The position numbers and the translations under genes are program-made. A DNA stretch of 62,000 nt. Origin: Chrysomallon squamiferum (lineage: Eukaryota > Mollusca > Gastropoda > Neomphalida > Peltospiridae). Numbering within the stretch: position 1 is the stretch's first letter; each line of letters opens with the position of its first letter. Positions 52,664 to 62,000 of the stretch are shown one piece after another. The DNA is taken from the NCBI GenBank assembly GCA_012295275.1, contig CM022669.1, positions 6,474,989 through 6,536,988 on the forward strand, read 5' to 3'. Under the pieces are notes generated by a model that ran no database searches, had not been told where the DNA came from, and worked only from the letters and a program-made list of their open reading frames with translations.

Positions 52664-54741
52664 ACTGACATCTTAAGAGAAGAAACTGGTTACTGTCATT
52701 CCAGAAAACAGTTGTTACTAATAAGCAGTAACGGATCTTTTATTTTCTTGATAAAATGTGGCCTTTGATAAAATAAGTGTGCTGTGCCATGAGTGGAATG
52801 GGAAAAAGGTCCTGAAAGTGTGACCCACAATGCTTAAATCTAGCATATCTGTGTGATTATTTGTTTTGTAATGGACTCCAGAGAATCTTCTGTGAATAAA
52901 GAATGATGATAAATGCTAGTTATTTTCTTTTACTTTATTATTGGTTAAAAAAACCTGAAACAAAATGACAGCAAAATGTATTAATTTTTTTATGATTATT
53001 TGTTTTTCCACAAATGGGCCACTTACAGTAATAAAAAAATATATAGTCTACATTTAATCATTTTCTTGAATAATTCTGCATTTAATATTTTTATGTATTG
53101 TCAAACACATTTTAATTATCAATGGTTCAGTATATCTGTATGTTGTATTGTTAAAAAAGGTTTATTTAGAATAATGTCTGCTCAACATAGAGTAGGACAT
53201 TTATTGCTGGAGATGTATGAGCTTGAATTTTTTCTAATATCTTGTAGTGTCCCTATTTAACTGGCACCAGAGTGTAGTTTTCACGATGTTGCTGTAGTAA
53301 TAAATATGTAATTTCTGACTTAAATAGTCATTAAAAATAAAGTTTTGTAGTTTTGTTACATTCCAAAAAGAAATGGGAGAGGTAATGCCAAATTTTTAAA
53401 GAATATTTAAAAAGTGTCTTTAATAGTTAATTTACAATTATTTGTTGAACATCACTATTGGTTAATACAGAGATTATATTACAGAATGATGGTTACATTA
53501 AAAAGGAACATCTACTTTATATAATATTTATTTAAACAAATCACACTGATTCTGTTTTTTTTATTATTATTATTATTAATTTGCATACATGCATAATAGG
53601 TGTCAAATCACGGAAATGCAAGATGTGAAAAATTATATACCTGTGTAAAAGTGCTGGTTGGAATGGTAATTCATGTTTTGTTTTATTCTCCAGGTATCTC
53701 AAAAAAGACAGAGACTATCAGAATCTTGAGAAAAAAGTTTTTGCTTTAGAAGCCCAAATTGCAGAACTTCAGGCAAAACTTGGAGAAAATGAAGCAAGGA
53801 AAAAACAACTGGAGAAAGAAAATGCAGTAAGTCTCATTCAACATTTTGAAAAATGTATTTAACCACATAGAGGACTGAACATTTTAAATGATTGTGTTTT
53901 TTGTTATTATTATGTGGTGATATGGGATTTTTTTCATTAACATGCATACATCCATTATCTGTACAACTAGTAATAAAGACAGTAGCTTAGCCACTAGGTC
54001 AGTGGTGGCAAAACTATGACACGCATGTCAGCAGTGACATGCAAGGGCATTTTAACACTGATACCTTGGACATTGATTTAATAAATCCTTGAATATTTTT
54101 GGTCACATAATTTAAAAGTTAAACGAAGAGAATTAAAAGTGATACAAAATAGCATTTTATATTGTACAACATAGCATATATATTCATATACTTGTGTGTT
54201 AAAATCATAATGTAATATACCATTTAACAACATAAGTGACACATGGTGATGTAAAAATGACTAAGATATAAAAGTATTGACATGCCTAGCATCAAAGTTT
54301 TGAAACAACTGCACTAAGTTGTAAAAGTTCTGAATATATATTTTTTGAAGATATTTTCATTATCACTCTTTAGGATATTTCTTACTCCATATTTAAACTA
54401 TTCAAATTTTTCTGTAAAAACTTCTTGTATAGCATTTAATTGTCAGTTCATTTTCTGTTCAGTACTCAGTAGTTGATGTACTTTTTATTATTATTATTTA
54501 TTTTAAAATTCCTTTTATATCTGTAACAGAATCTGCGAGGCGATCTTGCAGCAGCAGAAAAGCAGCTAGCAAAACTGAGAAAACAGTTGGAAGAGGAAAC
54601 ACTGAAGGCAGCCGATCTTGAAAATCGTGTACAAAGCTTGAAAGAGGATCTTGCTTTTAAATGTTCAGTGTTTGAACAGGTATGTATACCAGCTCCAAAA
54701 AACCTCCAAATAAAAACATTAAAAATTGTTGAGGGAGGGGG

Positions 54742-54799
<58 letters not shown>

Positions 54800-56134
54800 G
54801 TGTGTTAGTGTGTTAATTCAGGAAGTTATCAATGTTCATTTCATGTTTATTGCATTGATTTAAGATATCTCTCAATTAAACATGTAAGTAAAAGATGCTA
54901 GCTTTACCAAAAATTGTGATATCTTGCTTTGTTTAATTTCTTTCTAATATTACATTCTTAAAACTAATTTTTTGATGCTAATATTACATGATTCTTCTAC
55001 TTAAATGAACCTTTTATTATAATATTATTACTAAATCGAGTATTACTCAAACTTGTACTGCTGTTAGTATTATTTAAACAAGAACTTAAGTGATAACTGC
55101 ATATTGTCATTACTGTTATTAACTGTTGTTTGCAGCAACTAGAAGAAAGTAGAATTCGGACCACCACTGAGTTGGAACAAGTAGATGGACGACTACAGGA
55201 AGAATATGAAGCCAAACTGTTGGATGCTCTGCGAGAAATGCGTGAAGTCCATGAAGAAGAGCTGAAGGCAATGAAACTTGAACTTGAAATTCTGTACGAG
55301 ACCAAGGTAATGTTTATTTTCCATTTTTATCTTTTTGTTTTAAAAACTAGAACTTAAAATTCTGTTTAAGAGCAAGTTAATTTTTTTTTTTTTTCTTCTA
55401 ATTTCTCCGTTTTGGGGGTTTAAAAACTAGTTCATTGGAACTTAAAATGGAGTTAGAGAGCTAGTTAATATTTATTAATTTTTTTAAATTTTTTATTTTC
55501 ACTCCTTTTCTTTCTATATTTTAGTTACTTGCTCTGTGGTTTCACACACTGAAATATTTCTTGATCCAGTATAAAGTTACAAAAACAAATTGCACAGTTT
55601 GGAAGTCATATTACCTCAGCATTATCAACTTGCAACTTCAGAGAGTCCACATAATAGTTTAAATATTCTCCTGATCAACATTTCTAAAAAAACATACAAC
55701 TACTGCAAATACATCAACTAGAAAAGTATTCCTTGTTTTAGTTTTATAATTCATTACATAAATAATATTTTGGTTTTTTACAGATAAATGAGCTGCAGAC
55801 ACAGGTGGACAGAACTGGGGCCTCAGCTGGTACAGCTTGGGAGGAACTCAGACAGACCCGGGCCAAGTTTGATGATATTTCTGCCGAACTGGCCAAACTG
55901 AGGTCAGAGGTAAGCATTAAATAAATAAATAAGTAAATAAGTGGATTGAAGAATGAATATTATTTTCTATTTATTTAGTTATAAAACATTACTGTGACTT
56001 TTTAGAAAGTTTCCTAGACACAAAAACCTTTTTCATGACAGAGGAGAAATAATTAAAAAGTTGTAAATGTTGCAGTCACCATTTTTATCATTATGTTTTG
56101 TTTTTACTTTATTTTATTTTATTATTTCATTCTA

Positions 56135-56165
<31 letters not shown>

Positions 56166-58611
56166 GTATTTTACTTTTTTTTTTTTATTATATTATTATT
56201 ATTATTAAATTTTTGTTATTAATTTTTTTTATTATTAATTTTTTATATATATTTTAATGGTTGAGGAAAAAAAACAACCTAAAAAACAACAAGCATAATG
56301 ACACTCAAAATATATGCAATACCTTAGCAATGCTCAGCACAGAACTTGGTTATGTTGGGAAAAGACCAGAATATTACATTCATATTTAAATTTCAGAGAC
56401 ACACATTTTACGTGCCTAGTGTCAAACAAAGAGTAAAGTTAGTTTGGGAAATAGCCTCAGTAATTTTTTTATTTGCATCTTACTACAGCAAAAGGATAAT
56501 GATAAAGGTGTCTTCCCATCTGGTAGAATTCCCAGTTCATATAATTCCCATTTCGTAGAAAAAACTCAACTACTGCAATACCTGATTACCTCTGTATATA
56601 ATGAACTTGGCCTGTATATACATCTGGTTTCCTTCTAGCATTCAGAGGCGGAGCTCACTGTTCCTAAATCAATTATGTAACATCAACTGAAAGCAGAATA
56701 AGCGTTCATTTTTGTTGTAGATTTTTTCCTTTTTCATTATTATCATCATCATCTTCCTCCTCTTCATTTTCATCATCATAATCATTATCATCAACATTAT
56801 TATTATTATTATATTATTACTATTATTATTATTGTTGTTGTTATTGTTATTCTTATTATTTAAGCTGGTCATTTCTAATTCATAAACATTTCCTTTCCGT
56901 TACAAAACAACCAACCAGTAATAAATTGTATCCATTTGCATCATTTATTTCGAGCAATTAACTAATAAATTTCTGTTTATATAATTTGTAAAGAAAAAAG
57001 GTTGTTAAAGCGGGATATCGTTAAACAAGATATTACTCTATTTATACAATAATAATCACTTTCCAAATAATCTGGAATAGTTCATTATAATGACTGAGGT
57101 AAAACCAAGTATGTAAATAAGACCACTGAACCACATTTAGCCTTTCGATGAAATGGGAATTCTACCAGATGGGAGTAATCCATGATAACTACATATTTGA
57201 GATCTGGAGCATAAATTTTTTGGCAAATGACCACATGTTTTACTCCATACATAATAATAATTTTGCATAGGTGTGTGTGTGTGTCCACACACATACAAAT
57301 AATTTTTGATAATTAACAACAACAACAAAAAAACATCCTGCTCAAAATAGCACATTTGCCCTAGATACCTGTGACCTAATTAAACAATGTTAAAGGCATA
57401 ATTGTGTTGTATTTTACATGTCTGTGTTACATTATGGACTAGGACATTTCATTAGCGATAATGTACTGAAGCTTTATTGACATACGGCTAACAGTAAAAC
57501 CAGATGTAACAGTTTGTCACCTGATAAATAATTAATGAACACTGCAATGTGTGCATTGGATTTTGTACAAAAACAAACTGTTGTATCATGGTTGTCGTTG
57601 TATGATTCTGTCCTGGTTATAAACTAGTTGTCAGGAAAGATGTATTCCTTTGTTTCACGTCCCATGAAACCAGGGACTTCCTATATGAAACTAGTTACAG
57701 GGGAGATAATTGCCGAGGTAAAAGATTAATGTTTTAAATTATTTAACTTGGTTTCAGTTTTTTTATTTTATTATATTTAAATAATTTGATGCCATTAATA
57801 TTTACCATTTTCTTTTATTTCATGTTAGATCATCTTTTTCACTATACATATAATTTAGCTGCATTGCACCTTTCAAATTTATTTATTTATTTTTTAATTT
57901 GCATTTGTCATTGTAAAATTTTATGGTAGATAACTATTCACTTATCTTCCATTATTTACATGTGAAAAGTTTGCATAATAAACAGGTGTCATTTTCAAAC
58001 AGTCCTCACTTGTTTTCATCAGTAAATTAATTATTTACTAACCAGTAAAGGAGGGACAGAATAATGATCATAAACATCAGCATCCATCAGAAAATAAGAA
58101 ATAGAAATTAATCTTACGCAGTTTCAGTTATTTGTAAAATAAAATCTGAGTTACAGGTCCATTTCTGTGTTTGTAATTAAATATTAAAATAAATTTATGA
58201 ATTCACAATTATGAACTAAGATTATTTTCTGTATTACCTCCTCAATTTCAATCTTCCTTTCAACATTCTCCTTAAAACTGTTTCTTTTCCTCTTTATTTT
58301 TTATCTTATTTTATTTTATTTTTGTTTATTTTTTTTTATTTTTTTTATTAGAAATGAAGTACTCATTTCAGGGATCAGCATTGTTGTTTCAGTTTTCTAA
58401 TTATTATTAAGCTTCTATAAGAAACTGGCAAACATGTGGTATCTGACTGTTTCCCCCCCCTTGGGATTTTCTTGCATTTTGTACTCAGAAATAGTAAAAT
58501 TAGGCTGGTACATTACTTTAATTATATTTACATATTTCCCTTGATAACAATAAACTGTATCTAGGTTACCAGAAAAATACTTAATGTGTTTTTACATGCT
58601 CTCTCTCTCTG

Positions 58612-58658
<47 letters not shown>

Positions 58659-59694
58659 CACTGTTTTCAAGGAGTAACTAAAGTTATTACAAACATTTGT
58701 GTCAGCTAACATACACAGTTTGAATTAAACCTTTTCTCATTGGTTGAGATACATAAAACTAGTCAAGCATTACATTTTCATTGAAGGACACTAATGATAG
58801 TGCAAGTAGCCCACATTTGTTATCGGTAGAAATATATATTACTTCTAATTTCTTTTTTAAAATATCAAGATTACATACTTTTGACAAGCACAAGAAAATG
58901 TCAAGAAAACTTTGTACTGTTGGTATTTTATTATATAGCTTTTTCTGTTTATTTAATTAGTTCCACTTTTAAAAATGGAGTTGCCTCCCTCTTTTAATTT
59001 GTTTAGTTTATGGACACCTTGATTGCTATTCCTTTTTTTTTTTTTCTATTCTCAAATTGAAATATGTTTTATTCATATAATGACTGATTCACATAATTTA
59101 CCTAGCAGTCATTCTCAGTATATAATTAATTTTAAAATGTGTGAATAATTAAAGATTAGCGACAGACATTAAATATTATACAATTAAAACAAATTGAGTG
59201 ATCAGATTAATTTTTCTGATTTGAACTAAAGTGATAAAACTCTAATTGTGGATTTATTATTCATTTTTTAAATTTTTATTATTTTTTATTTTTTTTTTTT
59301 CAATTTCACTAACTGGTAAATAATAAAAGATTTTTTTTTAAAAAAAAAAAATTTATTATATTTATTTATTTAAATTCAGTTATTTTTTTGAATACTATTA
59401 CCTGACAAAATTTATTTTATATTTAATATAACAACAATAAAAAGTTGTTTAAAATTTTTAAAAATATTTCCAGCATGCAGCCTGTTCAGCACGCATTGAG
59501 GACCTCGAATCTCAGTTGACACGGGAACGAGAAGAAGCTCTTATTCGAATTCAAGCTAAAGATGCTGAACTTGCCGAACTGCGAACCACACTGGATGAAG
59601 AGAGGATGGAGTACGCTGACCTCATGGACACTAAAATCAAACTGGACCGTGAAATTGATGCCTACAGAAAATTGTTGGAAGGAGAGGAGGCCAG
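46970..59694 (+). CDS. Lamin exons 1-6: head and coiled-coil rod
   Basis: Exon 1 encodes the head, coil 1A and the start of coil 1B. Exons 2-5 encode the rest of coil 1 and linkers (heptads in [20 protein letters not shown] and [20 protein letters not shown]). Exon 6 encodes coil 2's end, with the helix-termination motif. Both filament-consensus ends are intact. Junction phases are 2,0,0,0,0,2. Confidence 0.96.
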
Positions 59695-61082
59695 GTAATT
59701 GTGTGGAAGTTTTTCAACTAAGCATCAGCTAAAAGGCTTTACCTAATTATGTACCTGTGTTTTTTGTTTTATTTTTATATCCCAGGAAATTAGATTATAT
59801 GTTTGTTGGTGTGCTCTAATCCTAAAAAGTTAATCCCATCAAAAACGGTCAGATCTGATGTTGGTTTTAGTTTAAGAAACTTGTTTTTTTTCAATTATTG
59901 AGCTGTCAAAAACAGGAGTTATAAAGAATGGAGAGTAATTCTTCCAAGGAAAATTCACATTAATTGGATTCAAATAAACAAATAGTATAGTCATAGGGCA
60001 AAGTAAACATTTCGTTTTCTTAATTTTTATTTTTATTTTTTTTCTTATTCTCCAGCAGGAAATGGTGATCTATTTATGTAGAGTGTTTTTTATTGCCTTC
60101 TTTTATGATTATTTATTTTTGATATCATTTTCAGACTGAACATTTCTTTGGAGACATCTCAGTCTTCATTCAAACAGACCCCAAGTAAATCTCGTGGTGC
60201 CAAGCGCAAGAGAATGACAGAAGAGGAATTTTCTGAGGAATCTAGTGGTTACACAGTATCAGGGACGGCTAAAGGAGGCGTGTATGTGAAAGAGGTGGAT
60301 CAAGATGGAAAATTCATCAAGTTGCATAACAAAAGCAAAAAGGTTAGTCACATGATGATTGATCTGAACGTTAATCAAAGTGAAAATGAGAGAAAATGAT
60401 CAATTGCTATTCTGTGTTTTGATACAATTCCACTTACAGTTTTAATGGAATCCCAATATTTCATAACCTTATTCTGTTATGTTTGTTATATCAGTAACAT
60501 TTTAGGCTGTACTTCCATTAGTCAGAATTTTATAGTAATGATGGAGAGTAGGTTTCCTTTCTAGTATTAATATGACTACTGACAATTAACAATAAAATAT
60601 TCCTGAATTAATTATAATATATGTTTAACTGTTGTTCCTCAATTTATTAAATATATATTTAAAAAATGTAATTTTTTTTACCCCTTACAACTATTAACAA
60701 TAGAATGCTATTCCTTAAGTTATTTATTTTAAATAAAATAATACATTTTTTTTTTACATATCATAATCATTAAGATCCTCAATGTACTTGTTGCAAACTA
60801 AATCTTATTTTTACAGGAGGTACACATAGGAGGGTGGCAGCTAAAACATGTGGCTGGAGATAAAGAAACTGTTTTTAAATTCCACCGCACGGTGAAGTGT
60901 GAACCTGATGGTTATGTCACTGTAAGTCACTTATATTACATAATAACTGTAAATGATACAATAATATACATCTGATTTCTTTAAAAACTTATATATACAA
61001 AAAAATTTTCTTATTTTTCTAAATTCTGTTTATAAGATAACTTATTAACAGAAGTTTGTTGTTTTATATTTATAGGTATGTA

Positions 61083-61117
<35 letters not shown>

Positions 61118-61550
61118 TTGAATGAGCTATAATAAAAATATTTTAGTTCAGTTCTGATTTGAGTGAGAATTCTTCTTGGAGATTTGTGTCATCCAGTGTT
61201 TTCATGATGAAAATATTTTATAAATGTCAATTTTATATGCATTAATACTTGTATGTTGTCATCTAAATACTACATTTTATTCAAAACTGAATTGTTCTGT
61301 TTCAAAATCTAAACCCTCTACTTCATAATAATAATAATAATAATAAATATATTTATTATCATTTAGATATTGACTTATTTATCATCTTAAAATAAAAAAG
61401 AATAAAATCTTGTAACTGTTGAATTTTATCAAACAGGTTTGGAGCTCAGACACTGAAACAACCCACAACCCTCCTACTGATATAGTCATGAAAGAACAGC
61501 GCTGGTTTATAAGCAACACAATGACCACTTCTCTACTGAGTAAAGAAGAG
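46970..61550 (+). CDS. Nuclear lamin (B-type-like), 9 coding exons, 3' end beyond the window
   Basis: Lamins polymerise into the nuclear lamina under the inner nuclear membrane. Exons: 46970-47373, 53694-53826, 54530-54679, 55136-55306, 55784-55909, 59474-59694, 60135-60342, 60817-60921, 61437-61550. They join in frame to 544 codons without a stop. Head residues 1-46 contain SPRR (Ser30) and PPSPAR (Ser38) before [11 protein letters not shown], the CDK1-type disassembly sites beside the rod. The rod spans about 47-401, starting [19 protein letters not shown] and ending [16 protein letters not shown]. The NLS AKRKRM is at 424-429. The tail Ig-fold spans about 439-544 and on. A rod of about 355 residues, the NLS and the CDK sites argue for a nuclear lamin rather than a cytoplasmic intermediate filament. 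The start has A at -3 and G at +4. A CaaX exon is expected to the right but not seen. Confidence 0.97.
48969..49295. mobile_element. pogo/Tigger-like non-autonomous DNA transposon (MITE)
   Basis: Element 48,971-49,293 (323 bp) begins CAGGGACAAGACCAATTATC. Its other end, reverse complemented, reads CAGGTACTGGACCAATTATC. It is flanked on both sides by TA (48,969-48,970 and 49,294-49,295). CAG termini, a TA duplication and the ACC..ATTATCTGG core match pogo-type Tc1/mariner ends. No transposase frame is present. Confidence 0.75.
52085..52179. repeat. 48-bp tandem duplication in lamin intron 1
   Basis: Two adjacent copies starting gttatactttgtgaatgg at 52,085 and 52,133, identical across the shared 47 bp down to tctagccca. 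Confidence 0.95.
53992..54319. mobile_element. hAT-like non-autonomous DNA transposon (MITE) with 8-bp target duplication
   Basis: Element 54,000-54,311 (312 bp). The left end is CAGTGGTGGCAAAACTATGA and the right end reverse complemented is CAGTTGTTTCAAAACTTTGA; both continue to a CATGTCA match. It is flanked by CACTAGGT (53,992-53,999) and CACTAAGT (54,312-54,319), an 8-bp duplication with one mismatch, as expected for hAT. It sits in lamin intron 2. Confidence 0.8.
54741..54800. repeat. (GA)n then (ACAG)n microsatellite
   Basis: A GA run followed by about ten ACAG units, starting about 60 bp after the lamin exon 3 donor. Confidence 0.95.
56514..57174. mobile_element. Inverted-repeat element of unknown class in lamin intron 5
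   Basis: CCCATCTGGTAGAATTCCCA at 56,515-56,534 recurs perfectly inverted at 57,154-57,173 (21 bp with one more matching T). The match resumes inward as ATTTCgTagAAA-like sequence, with a 16-bp insertion in the left arm. About 620 bp lie between the arms, including an ATT/ATC microsatellite. No target duplication was identified. Confidence 0.55.
58599..58654. repeat. (CT)n then (CA)n microsatellite
   Basis: A CT stretch with one GT interruption passes directly into a CA run of about 18 units, in lamin intron 5. Confidence 0.95.
60135..61550 (+). CDS. Lamin exons 7-9: NLS and Ig-fold tail (incomplete)
   Basis: Exon 7 carries the NLS and the first strands of the lamin tail domain ([21 protein letters not shown]). 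Exon 8 carries [21 protein letters not shown]. Exon 9 carries [23 protein letters not shown], ending SLLSKEE before gtatgt. The rest of the tail, about 50 or more residues including any CaaX motif, is missing because the window ends at 62,000. Confidence 0.95.
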
Positions 61551-62000
61551 GTATGTAACACATCTTAGTTGTACAGTTACTTGGAGGTTCCTTCTTCCTT
61601 GATCCAGCTCTTGGCTTTAACCTGTTCCAGGATGAGTTTGTTCATTTTGAAATTCAACATCAAATCAGCAATAAAGTCTCAAAAAGAACTTTCCATTTTG
61701 CACTCAGAAATGTCATTCATGATTCAGTGATAATAAGGGAGGGAGAACAAAAATGTAATGCTAAAAATCCAGTCTGAATCTAAGAATATCTTTCAAACCA
61801 CACTGACACTGAATTTGATTTCTCTAAGGTATCTTTTTAAGAATGCAAAGACAACAGAAAAAAAAGTTGTTCATGTTGAAATGTTCTTAATTAATCTTCA
61901 GTGTAGATAGAACTAATCTGCCAATAAAATTATTTTGTTTTATTAATGATTTTTATTCTCATATATTTTATTCTTTTAATATTATTTGATTGAATTTTAT

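Larger units (their letters stand above)
47374..53693 (+). other. Lamin intron 1 (about 6.3 kb)
   Basis: Donor gtaagt and acceptor ttctccag. The first 500 bp still carry CpGs; the rest is CpG-poor. It contains a pogo-like element (48,969-49,295), a 48-bp tandem duplication (52,085-52,179), an ATT microsatellite (52,617-52,660) and a long T run (about 47,997-48,036). The open frame at 49,062-49,409 has no recognisable similarity and overlaps the element. Confidence 0.85.
55910..59473 (+). other. Lamin intron 5 (about 3.6 kb)
   Basis: Donor gtaagc and acceptor tttccag. AT-rich with long T runs (about 56,137-56,160; 59,290-59,350), the 56,514-57,174 inverted-repeat element and a CT/CA microsatellite. 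No coding exon was recognised. Confidence 0.85.

Noticed and set aside
55130-55357. Separate minus-strand Ser-rich open frame opposite lamin exon 4 (54,997-55,305)
   Set aside because: It is the antisense shadow of the coiled-coil exon.

Overview
This is animal nuclear DNA: AT-rich, full of microsatellites, with two long spliced genes whose exons carry GT-AG borders. Protein similarity and genome style (a lamin keeping both CDK sites and NLS, CpG-depleted gene bodies, abundant ATT/GT/CT microsatellites, an I/Jockey-type LINE remnant) fit a lophotrochozoan invertebrate, most likely a mollusc. That placement is an inference. No bacterial-type operon, CRISPR array, tRNA or rRNA gene was recognised.

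Layout. Positions 1-9,400 are intergenic, rich in low-complexity sequence, with a few CpG-rich promoter-like patches (about 230-620, 4,120-4,560 and 6,708-6,990). From about 9,540 to 40,821 on the minus strand lies a complete gene for the chromatin remodeller CHD1. I resolve 39 coding exons (13,509-40,821) that join in one frame into 1,860 residues. They encode an acidic Ser-rich N-terminus, tandem chromodomains, a two-lobe Snf2 ATPase, a SANT/SLIDE DNA-binding region and a CHCT (DUF4208) domain. The roughly 4 kb below the stop codon looks like a long 3' UTR. Positions 40,822-46,969 are the head-to-head intergenic space, with microsatellites and a decayed LINE. From 46,970 to the right edge, plus strand, lies a nuclear lamin gene: nine coding exons (544 residues) cover the head, the rod, the NLS and most of the Ig-fold tail. 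The last exon(s), expected to carry the CaaX box, lie beyond the window.

CHD1 and lamin are both nuclear, broadly expressed genes, transcribed divergently from CpG-containing starts about 6 kb apart. Each has a CACGTG E-box within about 100 bp of its ATG. No direct functional link is shown by the sequence.

Points worth a second look: one CHD1 intron that keeps frame only as a GC-AG intron; a 30-nt in-frame microexon; a uORF whose stop overlaps the CHD1 start; a 35-bp tandem repeat that copies a CHD1 3' splice site; microsatellites that serve as splice-site context; CpG depletion that follows the transcribed bodies; and several non-autonomous DNA transposons (hAT-like, pogo-like and one unclassified inverted-repeat element) in introns. 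I found no wholly new biological system.
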